A stretch of DNA of 64,000 nt from Streptomyces glaucescens. GTDB taxonomy: Bacteria; Actinomycetota; Actinomycetes; Streptomycetales; Streptomycetaceae. The stretch covers positions 4,915,501 to 4,979,500 of the forward strand of contig NZ_CP009438.1 in NCBI RefSeq assembly GCF_000761215.1. The letters run 5' to 3'. This document shows positions 6,927-17,065 of this stretch, in pieces. The notes below the pieces were generated by a model. The model did not search any database, was not told the DNA's origin, and worked only from the letters and a program-made list of their open reading frames with translations. How positions within the stretch are numbered: position 1 is the stretch's first letter; every line of letters begins with the position of its first letter. The translations under genes were made by a program, and so were the position numbers.

Positions 6927-9227
6927 ATGGGACGAGCGGAAGAGAGACGAGCGCGACAGCGCGGTGGCCACCGCGCGGCGCCCCGGCGCCGCCGTTCGTC
7001 GGGCGCGGCCGGCAAGAGCGGCATACGCCGGCTGTTCACCTGGAAGAAGATCCTCGGCACGTTCCTCGGAGTGTGCCTGCTCGGGATCGGCGCCTTCGTC
7101 GTGCTGTACCTGGTGATCGACATACCCAAGGGCAACGCCCTCGCCAAGGAGCAGGGCAACGTCTACCGGTACAGCGACGGCACCACCCTCGCCCGCAAGG
7201 GCCTCAACCGCGAGGTCGTCGACCTCGCCGAGGTGCCCAAGCCCGTCCAGAAGGCGTTCGTCGCCGCCGAGAACAAGTCCTTCTACAGCGACTCCGGCGT
7301 CGACCTGAAGGGCACCGCCCGCGGCGTCCTCAACACCCTCTCCGGCAAGGGCAAGCAGGGCGGCTCGACCATCACCCAGCAGTACGTCAAGAACTACTAC
7401 CTCACCCAGGAACAGACGGTCAGCCGCAAGCTCAAGGAGCTGATCATCTCCCTGAAGGTGGACCGCCGGATGTCGAAGGACGACATCCTCGCGGGCTACA
7501 TGAACACCAGCTTCTACGGCCGCGACGCCTACGGCATCCAGGCCGCCGCCCAGTCCTACTACCGCGTCGACGCCGAGGACCTCACCATCGAACAGGGCGC
7601 CTACCTCGCCGCCCTGCTCCAGGCCCCCAACTCCTACGACTGGTCGATCGCCTCCCCGACCGGCAAGAAGCTGGTCCGCGAGCGCTGGGACTACGTCCTG
7701 GACAACATGGTCGAGGAGGGCTGGCTCGACGCCGGCAAGCGCGCCGGCATGACGTTCCCGGTTCCGAAGGAGCCCAAGGCCGCACCCGGCATGGAAGGCC
7801 AGAACGGCTACATCGTCGAGGAGGCCAACCGGGAACTCGCCCGGCAGCTCGTCGCACAGGGCGCCGCCGCCGACATGGAGGAGGCGCTCACCAAGATCAA
7901 GCGCGGCGGCTGGACCATCACGGTCAACATCGACAGCAAGAAGCAGAAGCAGCTGGAGAAGGCCGTCGCGGAACAGCTCACCGGCAGGCTCGACCCCAAG
8001 CGGCGGACGGTCGACGCGGACGTCCAGGCGGGCGCCGCCTCCGTCGACCCGAGGACCGGCAAGGTCCTCGCCATGTACGGCGGCGCGGACTACGTCGAGC
8101 ACTACACGAACAACGCCACCCGCGACGACTACCAGCCCGCCTCCACCTTCAAGCCGATGATCCTGGCCGCCGCCCTGGAGGAGGGCGCCACCACCCAGGA
8201 CGGCACCCCCATCAGGGCCAACACCCTCTACGACGGAGACAGCGAACGCCCCGTCGTGGACAACGGCGTCCGGGTCGGCTTCGCCCCGGAGAACGAGGAC
8301 CACGCCGACTACGGCGACATCACCGTGCAGCAGGCGATGAACAAGTCCGTCAACTCCGTCTTCGCGCAGATGGGCGTGGACGTCGGCATGCAGAAGGTGC
8401 TGGACACCGCCGGCCGGCTCGGCATGGACACCGAGGGCCTGGAGGCGGTCCCCGCCCAGACCCTCGGCTCGATGGGCGCCAGCCCGCTGGAGATGGCCGG
8501 CGCCTACGCCACCCTCGCCAACCACGGCAAGAAGGTCACCCCGACCCTGCTGGCCTCCGCCGAGCACAAGGACACCACCGTCGAGCTGCCCGACCCGGTC
8601 GGCGAGCAGGTCATCAGCCGGGAGGCCGCCGACACGGTCACCTCGGTGCTGACCGGCGTGGTCGACGACGGCACCGCCCGCAGGTCGGTCCGCGACAACC
8701 CGATGCGCGACGGCCAGCAGGTCGCGGGCAAGACCGGTACGTCCGACGACAACAAGTCGGCCTGGTTCACCGGCTACACCCCCACCCTGGTCACCTCCGT
8801 CGGCCTGTTCGGCGAGGACGACAAGCCCCCGCACCGCCAGGTCCCGATGTACAACGCGCTCGGCGAGGACCGCATCAACGGCGGTGGCTTCCCCGCGCAG
8901 ATCTGGGCCCAGTACACCTTCGGCGCGATGGGCAAGGTCACCGAGTTCGACCTGGAGACCGCCCAGGGCGCGGCGGTGGAGCCGACCTGGACCCCGTCGC
9001 AGACGCCGTCGCAGACCCCGAGCCGCACCCCGTCGCAGACCCCCAGCCGGACCCCGTCGCAGACGCCGTCGCAGACCCCGAGCCGGACCCCGTCGCAGAC
9101 CCCCAGCCAGACGCCGTCGCAGACCCCGTCGCAGACGCCGACCACCACTCCGCCGGTGACCACGACTCCACCGCCGGACGGCGGCGGCATCCCGGACAAC
9201 CCGTTCGACCCGGTGCAGGACGAGTAG
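6927..9227 (+). CDS. Bifunctional (class A) penicillin-binding protein
   Basis: Polymerises and cross-links peptidoglycan outside the membrane. A basic cytoplasmic N-terminus and one transmembrane helix (about residues 35-58) precede a GT51 glycosyltransferase domain (catalytic Glu115 in AAENKSFY, then GGSTITQQYVKN) and a transpeptidase domain with Ser406 in STFK, KSVNSVF as the SxN box and Lys602 in KTGT. The last 80 residues are a Thr/Pro/Ser/Gln tract of repeated TPSQ and TPSR units. I chose the ATG at 6927 (MGRAEERRARQ) because it gives a normal cytoplasmic N-terminus; GGAG lies 11 bases upstream. The open frame begins at 6786, but the extra residues look non-coding. It is monocistronic. 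Length 766 residues. Confidence 0.92.
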   Translation: MGRAEERRARQRGGHRAAPRRRRSSGAAGKSGIRRLFTWKKILGTFLGVCLLGIGAFVVLYLVIDIPKGNALAKEQGNVYRYSDGTTLARKGLNREVVDLAEVPKPVQKAFVAAENKSFYSDSGVDLKGTARGVLNTLSGKGKQGGSTITQQYVKNYYLTQEQTVSRKLKELIISLKVDRRMSKDDILAGYMNTSFYGRDAYGIQAAAQSYYRVDAEDLTIEQGAYLAALLQAPNSYDWSIASPTGKKLVRERWDYVLDNMVEEGWLDAGKRAGMTFPVPKEPKAAPGMEGQNGYIVEEANRELARQLVAQGAAADMEEALTKIKRGGWTITVNIDSKKQKQLEKAVAEQLTGRLDPKRRTVDADVQAGAASVDPRTGKVLAMYGGADYVEHYTNNATRDDYQPASTFKPMILAAALEEGATTQDGTPIRANTLYDGDSERPVVDNGVRVGFAPENEDHADYGDITVQQAMNKSVNSVFAQMGVDVGMQKVLDTAGRLGMDTEGLEAVPAQTLGSMGASPLEMAGAYATLANHGKKVTPTLLASAEHKDTTVELPDPVGEQVISREAADTVTSVLTGVVDDGTARRSVRDNPMRDGQQVAGKTGTSDDNKSAWFTGYTPTLVTSVGLFGEDDKPPHRQVPMYNALGEDRINGGGFPAQIWAQYTFGAMGKVTEFDLETAQGAAVEPTWTPSQTPSQTPSRTPSQTPSRTPSQTPSQTPSRTPSQTPSQTPSQTPSQTPTTTPPVTTTPPPDGGGIPDNPFDPVQDE
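8991..9151 (+). repeat. Tandem 12-bp repeats encoding the TPSQ/TPSR tail of the PBP
   Basis: About 13 imperfect copies of a 12-bp unit of the form ACCCCGTCGCAG or ACCCCGAGCCGG encode Thr-Pro-Ser-Gln or Thr-Pro-Ser-Arg at residues 689-741. The unit is in frame, so copy-number change would lengthen or shorten the extracellular tail without a frameshift. Confidence 0.85.
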
Positions 9228-9324
9228 GCACGCCCCGGCTCGCACGCGTGCGCGCGGGCACCCGCGCGCACCAGCCACGAGCCGCACCCGCCGGACGACC
9301 GTCGTCGGTACGGCGGGTGCGCGC

Positions 9325-11415
9325 CTATATCCGGTTCAGCTCGAACCAGACGACCTTCCCGGTGCTGAGCCGGGTGGCCCCCCACCGCCGGGCCATCCGG
9401 TTCACCAGGTACAGCCCGCGCCCGCCCTCGTCGGTGGCCCGGGCCTGCCGCAGCCGCGGCAGCTGCGGCACATCGTCACCGACCTCGCACCGCAGCACGT
9501 CGGTCCGCAGCAGCCGCAGGGTGATCGGCCGCGAGGCGTACCGCACCGCGTTGGTGACGACCTCGCTGACCAGCAGCTCCACCGAGTCGGTCAGCTCCTC
9601 CAGGCCCCACCGGGCGAGCGCGCGCCGGGCCAGCCGCCGCGCCCGGCCGGGAGCGGCGTCCTCCGGCTCCAGGAACCAGTACGCCACGTCACTCGGCGCG
9701 ATCCCGTCGAACCGGGCGGCGAGCAGCGCGATGTCGTCGTCGCGGTCGCCGGGCCCGAGCATGTCCAGCACCTCGTCGCACAGCGCCTCCAGCGGCGGCG
9801 GATGGTCCGGCCCGGTCAGCTGCGCGGTCGCGGCCAGCTTCTCGCGCAGCTGCTCTATCCCGGTCCACACGTCCCGCAACCGGGACTCGACCAGGCCGTC
9901 CGTGTACAACAGCAGGGTCGCCCCGGCGGGCGCGTCCAGCTCCACGGCCTCGAAGTCCACCCCGCCGACCCCGATCGGCGCGCCCGCGGGCACCCGCAGC
10001 ACCTCGGCCCGCCCGCCCAGATGCAGCAGCACGGGCGGCGGGTGGCCGGCGTTGGCGATGGTGATGCGGTGCGACACCGGGTCGTAGACCGCGTACAGGC
10101 AGGTCGCCATGCGGTCGGTGCCCAGCCGCTGGGCCTGCTCGTCGAGGTGGTGCAGCACCTCCTGCGGCGGCAGGTCGAGGCCGGCGAGGGTCTGCGCCGT
10201 GGTCCGCAGCTGGCCCATGATCGCGGCGGACGTCATGGAGTGGCCCATGACGTCCCCCACCACGAGCGCCACCCGGCTGCCCGGCAGCGGGATCGCGTCG
10301 TACCAGTCACCGCCCACCCGCGCGGTCTCCGCGGCGGGGAGGTAGCGGGAGGCCAGCCGCACACCGGTCGGCTGCGGCAGCGTCTCCGGCAGCATCGTGC
10401 GCTGCAGCTCGTCCGCGATGTACGCCTCACGCCCGTACAGCACCGCCTTGTCGATGCCGAGCGCGCTGTGCGTGGCGAGCTGGGCGGCGACCAGGAGGTC
10501 GTCGGCCTCGAAGGCGATCCGCTCCGGACGGCGCAGGAAGACCGCCGCGCCGATCACCCGGCGCCGGCCGCGCAGCGGCGCCAGGATGGCCCGCTGGCCG
10601 CCGGGAACGAGCGACTCGCCGTCCTCGCCCAGGAGTTCGGGCAGGGCGGCGCGGGCGGCGGGCGCGTCGGCGAAGACCGGGCGGACGCCGCGCAGCACCT
10701 CGTTGAGGGCGCCGCCGGGCCGCACCTCGCACAGTTCAGCGGTGAGCGCGGACAGTTCGGACGGCTCGGGATGGAAGACGGGCAGGAAGCCGCCGTCCGT
10801 GTCCCGTTCCTCCGGGATCCGGTCGGTGCGGCGCAGCCGCAGCACCACCGGGCCGATGGGCCGCTCGTCGCCGACCGGCAGCGGGTCGCGCAGATAGACC
10901 AGGATCGCGTCGGAGAACGTCGGCACGGTCGCCCGGCACAGCCCCATCACGATCTCGTCCAGGTCGATGCCGCGGGCGATCCGCCGGGTCGCGGCGCCCA
11001 CGAAGCGCAGCCGGTCGCCGTCCCGGCGCATGGGCGTGGGCCGGCCGGGCGGCAGGCCCTGGCCGCTGCGGCGCTCCTGCTCCAGACCCGGCTGGGCCGG
11101 GATGCCCTCCGCGGCGGGACGCGGCCGGTGGTCCCCCGCGCCCGGTTTCGCCCGGACGGGAGGCGCCTCCAGGTGCTCTGCGGCGGCCGGCTGGGAGTGC
11201 TCGGGGCCGGTGCCGCCGGGACCGGGCGGCACCGGCGGGCCCGCGGGAGCCTCGCCCGTGCCACGGGCCTGCGCCTGGGGTAACCCGGAGCCGCCGGGCG
11301 TGCTGCGCTGCTGCCCCGGCGTACGCAGGAGCGCCCCGCGGGGATCCACGGGGGCGGCGCCCGCCTGGGGGCGCTCGAAGGATGTCGGCTGCTCCGTCAC
11401 GCGTGTCGAATCCAT
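9325..11415 (-). CDS. GAF / SpoIIE-type PP2C phosphatase / HATPase regulator
   Basis: A 696-residue soluble regulator of the partner-switching type. A disordered Pro/Gln/Ala-rich N-terminus (about residues 1-180) is followed by a GAF sensor (about 190-330), a SpoIIE PP2C phosphatase domain with GGDWYDAI at 368, VVGDVMGHS and LLLYTDGLVE, and a C-terminal HATPase anti-sigma-like domain with SEVVTNAVRYA and DEGGRGLYLVNRMA. Such proteins dephosphorylate anti-sigma-factor antagonists, and their kinase-like domain rephosphorylates them. Acidic metal-binding residues of the phosphatase (GGDWYD, VGDVMG) are present. The frame is open up to 11826; I chose the ATG at 11415 (MDSTRVTEQP), but there is no strong ribosome-binding site, and a GTG 15 bp further in is possible. 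Confidence 0.87.
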   Translation of the reverse strand: MDSTRVTEQPTSFERPQAGAAPVDPRGALLRTPGQQRSTPGGSGLPQAQARGTGEAPAGPPVPPGPGGTGPEHSQPAAAEHLEAPPVRAKPGAGDHRPRPAAEGIPAQPGLEQERRSGQGLPPGRPTPMRRDGDRLRFVGAATRRIARGIDLDEIVMGLCRATVPTFSDAILVYLRDPLPVGDERPIGPVVLRLRRTDRIPEERDTDGGFLPVFHPEPSELSALTAELCEVRPGGALNEVLRGVRPVFADAPAARAALPELLGEDGESLVPGGQRAILAPLRGRRRVIGAAVFLRRPERIAFEADDLLVAAQLATHSALGIDKAVLYGREAYIADELQRTMLPETLPQPTGVRLASRYLPAAETARVGGDWYDAIPLPGSRVALVVGDVMGHSMTSAAIMGQLRTTAQTLAGLDLPPQEVLHHLDEQAQRLGTDRMATCLYAVYDPVSHRITIANAGHPPPVLLHLGGRAEVLRVPAGAPIGVGGVDFEAVELDAPAGATLLLYTDGLVESRLRDVWTGIEQLREKLAATAQLTGPDHPPPLEALCDEVLDMLGPGDRDDDIALLAARFDGIAPSDVAYWFLEPEDAAPGRARRLARRALARWGLEELTDSVELLVSEVVTNAVRYASRPITLRLLRTDVLRCEVGDDVPQLPRLRQARATDEGGRGLYLVNRMARRWGATRLSTGKVVWFELNRI

Positions 11416-11710
11416 CCGTCCGGGGCTGCGCGCCGCGCGTACCGCGTGCGCCGTTGCAGTTCGTCCCGCAGGAAGGCCGATACCCCGAATACGTGCCCGG
11501 GGAACGGATTTCCCGCGTGGTCGAAGGTTGTTCCTGTGCCACTCACGGACCGGTCGCGGCCCGCACGGGTGCTGCGCTCGTACCCCTCGCTCACGTCCTG
11601 CCGCCCCTCGGTGACATGTGGTCAGGCCCGTCGCGCGCCCCGGGAGTTGCCGCCGCGCGCCCTTGCGGAGGACGATCCTACGTTTCTTGCCCGGGGGCGC
11701 ATCAAGGGTC

Positions 11711-12403
11711 TCATGACGACAGGTGCGCGGGCGTGCGGTCCCAGTCGTCCGGCAGGACGGGGACGGACCAGGACGGATCCGGGCGCCAGTGCTGCCAGCC
11801 GTCCGGGAACGGCGGGCCCCAGGCACGGATCACCTCCACCGCGTCCCGTCCCGCCGCCCGCACCCGCTCGGCGAGCCCGGCGTCGACCAGGCCGTCCCGC
11901 TGTGCCTGGGCGAACTCGTCCTCGTCCCGCCAGTGCCAACTGCGGTCCGGGTGCACGGAGATGTCCAGGAAGTGGTCCTCGGAGTCGACCCCGCCCGCCC
12001 AGCGGGTCAGCGGCTCCTCCAGATTGACGTACCAGTTCTTGAACCGCCAGCCCGGCTCCCAGAACAGCCACACCGACCACGGCTCACCGGGCCGGGCCAG
12101 CTTCAGCACCCCGGTGCCGAACCAGTGGTCGCGCTGCACCGCGCGCGGCTTGGTGTAACGGGTCTCCAGCGGCTCCAGGTGCACCGGGGTGCCGTCGGCG
12201 AGCACCGGCTTCACGCACTCGGTGCCGGGCGCCAGCCACACGGCCAGCAGTTCCTCGTCGTCACGGACGACGGTGACGGGACGCACGATGTGGAAGCGGT
12301 CGCCGGCGTTCTCCCGGTACCGCCACAGGATCTGGCTGCCCGGCGCCCAGAAGGCCGTCGCCCCGCCCGCTTCCACTTCCGTCACCGTTCCGTCGTCTGC
12401 CAT
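11711..12403 (-). CDS. DUF402 domain protein (FomD-like)
   Basis: A 230-residue protein of the DUF402 family, which includes FomD, a metal-dependent hydrolase of cytidylyl phosphonates, and related nucleotide diphosphatases. The DUF402 core lies in the C-terminal half: WKFKNWYVNLE-like (here WRFKNWYVNLEEP), then EDHFLDISVHPDRSWHWRDE with conserved Asp/His residues, and EFAQAQRDGLVD. No signal peptide or membrane segment is seen. It lies 73 bp downstream of fumC on the same strand. The physiological substrate is unknown, and there are no phosphonate genes here. Confidence 0.8.
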   Translation of the reverse strand: MADDGTVTEVEAGGATAFWAPGSQILWRYRENAGDRFHIVRPVTVVRDDEELLAVWLAPGTECVKPVLADGTPVHLEPLETRYTKPRAVQRDHWFGTGVLKLARPGEPWSVWLFWEPGWRFKNWYVNLEEPLTRWAGGVDSEDHFLDISVHPDRSWHWRDEDEFAQAQRDGLVDAGLAERVRAAGRDAVEVIRAWGPPFPDGWQHWRPDPSWSVPVLPDDWDRTPAHLSS

Positions 12404-12476
12404 GGACAGATATTAGGTGTCACCGGCATACGACGCTGCGGTGCGCGTCACGGTTCACACGCGCCCCGGGCGCACG

Positions 12477-13862
12477 TCACGGACGGGTCATCCGCAGCAC
12501 GTCCAGTGCCTCGTCGAGCTGCTCCACGGTCAGCGCGCCCCGCTCGACGTACCCGTTCTCCAGCACGACCTGACGGATCGTCTTGCGCTCCGCGAGCGCC
12601 TTCTTGGCGACCTTGGCGGCCTCCTCGTACCCGATGTACTTGTTCAGCGGCGTGACCACCGAGGGTGACGACTCGGCGTACTCGCGGGCGCGTTCGCGGT
12701 GCGCGACGATCCCGTCCACGGTCCGGTCGGCGAGCAGCCGCGACACGTTGGCCAGCAGCCGGACCGACTCCAGCACGTTCTTCGCGATGACCGGCAGCAT
12801 CACGTTCAGCTCGAAGTTGCCGGCCGCGCCCGCGGCGGCGATCGTCGCGTCGTTCCCCATGACCTGCGCGGCGACCATCAGCGTGGCCTCGGGGACGACC
12901 GGGTTGACCTTGCCGGGCATGATCGAGGAGCCCGGCTGGAGGTCGGGCAGCGAGATCTCGGCGAGCCCGGTGCGCGGCCCGGACGCCATCCAGCGCAGAT
13001 CGTTGGCGATCTTCGTCAGGGACACGGCGATGGTCCGCAGCTGCCCGCTGGTCTCCACGATCCCGTCCCGGGCGCCCTGCGCCTCGAAGTGGTCGCGTGC
13101 CTCGGTGAGCGGGAGTCCGGTCGCCCGGGCCACCTCCTCGATGACGGCGGCGGAGAAGCCGGGCGGCGTGTTGATGCCGGTGCCGACGGCCGTCCCGCCG
13201 AGCGGCAGTTCGGCCAGCCGGGGGAGCGAGGCCTGGAGGCGTTCGATCCCGTACCGCACCTGGGCGGCGTACCCCGCGAACTCCTGGCCCAGCGTCACCG
13301 GCGTGGCGTCCATGAGATGCGTCCGCCCGGACTTCACGACGTCCGCGAACTCCTCGGCCTTGCGGGAGAGCGAGGCGGCCAGGTGCTCCAGGGCGGGGAC
13401 CAGATCACGGGTGACGGCGGCGGTGGCGGCGATGTGGATGGAGGACGGGAAGACGTCGTTGGACGACTGCGAGGCGTTGACGTGGTCGTTCGGGTGGACG
13501 GGCCGGCCCAGCCGCTCGCTCGCCAGCGTCGCGATCACCTCGTTGGCGTTCATGTTGGACGAGGTGCCCGACCCCGTCTGGAACACGTCCACCGGGAAGT
13601 GCTCGTCCCACCGCCCCTCGGCGACCTCCTCCGCGGCCTCCTGGACGGCCCGCGCGATCTCCTGGTCCACGACCCCCAGCCGGGCGTTCACCTTCGCCGC
13701 GGCGGCCTTGATCCGCGCCAGCGCCTCGATGTGCGCCCGCTCGATGCGCTGCCCGGAGATCGGGAAGTTCTCCACCGCCCGCTGCGTCTGTGCCCGCCAC
13801 TTCGCGTCCGCGGGGACCCGGACCTCGCCCATGGAGTCGTGCTCGATGCGGTATTCGCTCAT
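12477..13862 (-). CDS. fumC: Fumarate hydratase, class II (FumC)
   Basis: Converts fumarate to L-malate in the TCA cycle without an iron-sulfur cluster. The 461-residue product has the family signature GSSIMPGKVNP, the substrate-binding TGSGTSSNMNANE region, and the ESVRLL helix near the C-terminus. The ATG at 13862 gives MSEYRIEHDSMGEV, a normal FumC N-terminus. It lies 68 bp downstream of the class I fumarase gene on the same strand, with a strong GC hairpin between them, so the two are probably transcribed separately or with attenuation. Confidence 0.95.
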   Translation of the reverse strand: MSEYRIEHDSMGEVRVPADAKWRAQTQRAVENFPISGQRIERAHIEALARIKAAAAKVNARLGVVDQEIARAVQEAAEEVAEGRWDEHFPVDVFQTGSGTSSNMNANEVIATLASERLGRPVHPNDHVNASQSSNDVFPSSIHIAATAAVTRDLVPALEHLAASLSRKAEEFADVVKSGRTHLMDATPVTLGQEFAGYAAQVRYGIERLQASLPRLAELPLGGTAVGTGINTPPGFSAAVIEEVARATGLPLTEARDHFEAQGARDGIVETSGQLRTIAVSLTKIANDLRWMASGPRTGLAEISLPDLQPGSSIMPGKVNPVVPEATLMVAAQVMGNDATIAAAGAAGNFELNVMLPVIAKNVLESVRLLANVSRLLADRTVDGIVAHRERAREYAESSPSVVTPLNKYIGYEEAAKVAKKALAERKTIRQVVLENGYVERGALTVEQLDEALDVLRMTRP

Positions 13863-13895
13863 ACCGGCTATAGCGATCGGGAGCGGCGTGATGTT

Positions 13896-13921
13896 CCGGG
13901 GGGCGGCGCTCCGCCCCCCGG
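13896..13921 (-). terminator. Hairpin between the two fumarase genes
   Basis: CCGGGGGGCGG (13896-13906) and CCGCCCCCCGG (13911-13921) form a perfect 11-bp stem with a 4-base loop in the 68-bp gap downstream of the class I fumarase stop. There is no U-run, as is usual for Streptomyces terminators. It would end or attenuate transcription between the two fumarase genes. Confidence 0.65.
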
Positions 13922-13930
13922 AGGGGCTGG

Positions 13931-15610
<1,680 letters not shown>

Positions 15611-15732
15611 TCCTCACTCACGACAGACAGCGGCTGGCCTCCATTGGCAGCGTCCACCAGCGTAGGACCTGCCACTGACGGCGAGCCTGTGAGGTAAGGC
15701 TCAGTTGGCCGCCCGCGGGATCCCGCGAGGGC

Positions 15733-15749
15733 TATCGCGATCTATCGTG
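15733..15749. promoter_or_regulatory. Paired TATCG half-sites upstream of the DUF1707 gene
   Basis: The segment around 15733-15749 reads TATCGCGATCTATCGTG. A TCGCGA palindrome is followed by a second TATCG copy 11 bp on. It lies about 20 bp before the DUF1707 start codon, inside the expected promoter. It resembles AT/CG-alternating operators of small wHTH repressors, but no binding protein can be named. Confidence 0.35.
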
Positions 15750-15767
15750 TTTCGGTACGCTGCTGCC

Positions 15768-16445
15768 GTGGACCTTCAGAAGCAGACCGCGCCCGCCTCC
15801 GAACTGCGCGCCTCGGACGCCGAACGCGACCGTGTCGCGGACCTCCTCGGCCGAGCCCTCGCCGAGGGCCGCCTCACCGCCGAGGAGCATGCCGAGCGGG
15901 TCGAGGAGGTCTTCCGGGCCAGGACGGTCGGTGAGCTGGAACCCCTCGTCCGCGACCTGCCCGGCGCGCACCAGCACCGCGCGGCCCCGGTGTACGGTCC
16001 CGCGCCCGAGCGCCCCACGGCCGGCGCCGTACCGGCGGACCCGGACCACAACGTGGTCGCGGTGTTCAGCGGCGCGATGCGCAAGGGCCGCTGGCGGGCG
16101 GGGCGCCGCATCCACGCGTACGCGATCTTCGGCGGGGTGGAGATCGACCTCAGCGAGGCACTGTTCGAGTACCAGCAGGTCGTCGTGAAGGCCTTCGCGC
16201 TGTTCGGCGGCGTGGAGATCACTGTGCCGGAGAACGTGTCGCTGCGCGGCACCGGCGGCGCCGTCCTGGGCGGCTTCGACGTGGAGCCGCTGGACGCGGA
16301 CGACCCCGACGCGCCCGTGGTCTACGTCGACGGCTGGGCGGTCCTCGGCGGCGTGGAGGCCCGGCCCAGGCGGGGCAGGCGCGTCGCCGACATCCTCGGC
16401 CGCCTGCGCGCCAGCCGACCCGGCGGTCGGGGACTCCCTGCATAG
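15768..16445 (+). CDS. DUF1707 and cell-wall-stress (LiaF-like) domain protein
   Basis: A 225-residue cytoplasmic-looking protein with an N-terminal SHOCT-like DUF1707 domain (ELRASDAERDRVADLLGRAL and GRLTAEEHAERVEE, residues 10-65). A beta-rich C-terminal half carries repeats of AIFGGVEIDL, ALFGGVEITV and AVLGGVEARP, typical of the LiaF/VraT cell-wall-active antibiotics response fold (DUF2154). Such proteins are common in actinomycetes and have no assigned biochemical role. I chose the GTG at 15768 (VDLQKQTAPASE). The frame is open back to 15705, but that would run through the promoter-like TATCGCGAT element. WblI follows 68 bp downstream on the same strand. Confidence 0.82.
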   Translation: MDLQKQTAPASELRASDAERDRVADLLGRALAEGRLTAEEHAERVEEVFRARTVGELEPLVRDLPGAHQHRAAPVYGPAPERPTAGAVPADPDHNVVAVFSGAMRKGRWRAGRRIHAYAIFGGVEIDLSEALFEYQQVVVKAFALFGGVEITVPENVSLRGTGGAVLGGFDVEPLDADDPDAPVVYVDGWAVLGGVEARPRRGRRVADILGRLRASRPGGRGLPA

Positions 16446-16513
16446 GCGCGCGTACAGCGGGTAGACCTTGCTGCATCGTCTCTCGCTCGCGAAGCCGTCG
16501 TCAGGAGTAGACC

Positions 16514-16891
16514 GTGCTGCAACCGCCGCATTCGTCCCTGCAGGTAGCTGCCGTTCCGGCCCCGCGGGTGCCGGCGCGAGACAGGGATCAAGACGCTCCC
16601 TGGCACACCGAGGCGGTGTGCCGGCGCGACGAGGCGGGCCTCTTCTTCGCCCCCTCCAAGGAGCCCACGGCGGCGCGGCTCTCCCGCGAGGAGGCGGCCA
16701 AGCGGGTCTGCGCCCGCTGTCCGGTGATGGTGGAGTGCCGCGAGCACGCCCTGCTCCAGCCCGAGCCCTACGGCGTCTGGGGCGGCCTGACCGCAGCCGA
16801 ACGCCGAGTCGTCCTGGCCCGGCGCCGCCGCCGCGACGTGGAGCTGAAGAAGGCGGCGAGGGCGGCCAGCCAGATAGCGGCGGCGGGCTGA
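16514..16891 (+). CDS. wblI: WhiB-like [4Fe-4S] transcription factor (probably WblI)
   Basis: A 125-residue WhiB-family protein that binds an iron-sulfur cluster and usually partners the principal sigma factor to control development or stress genes. Cluster ligands are Cys36, Cys66, Cys69 and Cys75 (the last three as CARCPVMVEC). The GVWGG turn is at residues 87-91, followed by a basic DNA-contacting tail (RRRRRDVELKKAA). The GTG start at 16514 has AGGAG at 16503-16507. The symbol wblI rests on its position next to glpX, as I recall for SCO5046 in S. coelicolor; the family assignment itself is secure. Confidence 0.9.
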   Translation: MLQPPHSSLQVAAVPAPRVPARDRDQDAPWHTEAVCRRDEAGLFFAPSKEPTAARLSREEAAKRVCARCPVMVECREHALLQPEPYGVWGGLTAAERRVVLARRRRRDVELKKAARAASQIAAAG

Positions 16892-16918
16892 CCGCGCACC
16901 CGGACGACACGCACGGAA

Positions 16919-16948
16919 AAGGGCGCCCCTCCGCACAGGGGCGCCCTT
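16919..16948. terminator. Bidirectional terminator between wblI and glpX
   Basis: AAGGGCGCCCCT (16919-16930) and AGGGGCGCCCTT (16937-16948) form a perfect 12-bp stem with a 6-base loop, A-rich on one side and ending in TT on the other. The flanking genes are convergent, so it can stop both. Confidence 0.85.
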
Positions 16949-17065
16949 CCGCCGTACCGGGCCGGGAGACTCACCCGAGGGGCGCGGAACCCGGCGGCCG
17001 GGCACGGACGGCCCGCGGCCTCCGGCGATCCGCGGCCCCGCCCCGCGGGCCGCCGCCCGCGGCCC

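Noticed and set aside
8884..9159. Arg-rich and Ser-rich frames across the PBP repeat region on both strands
   Set aside because: They are by-products of the tandem 12-bp repeat, which is open in several frames.
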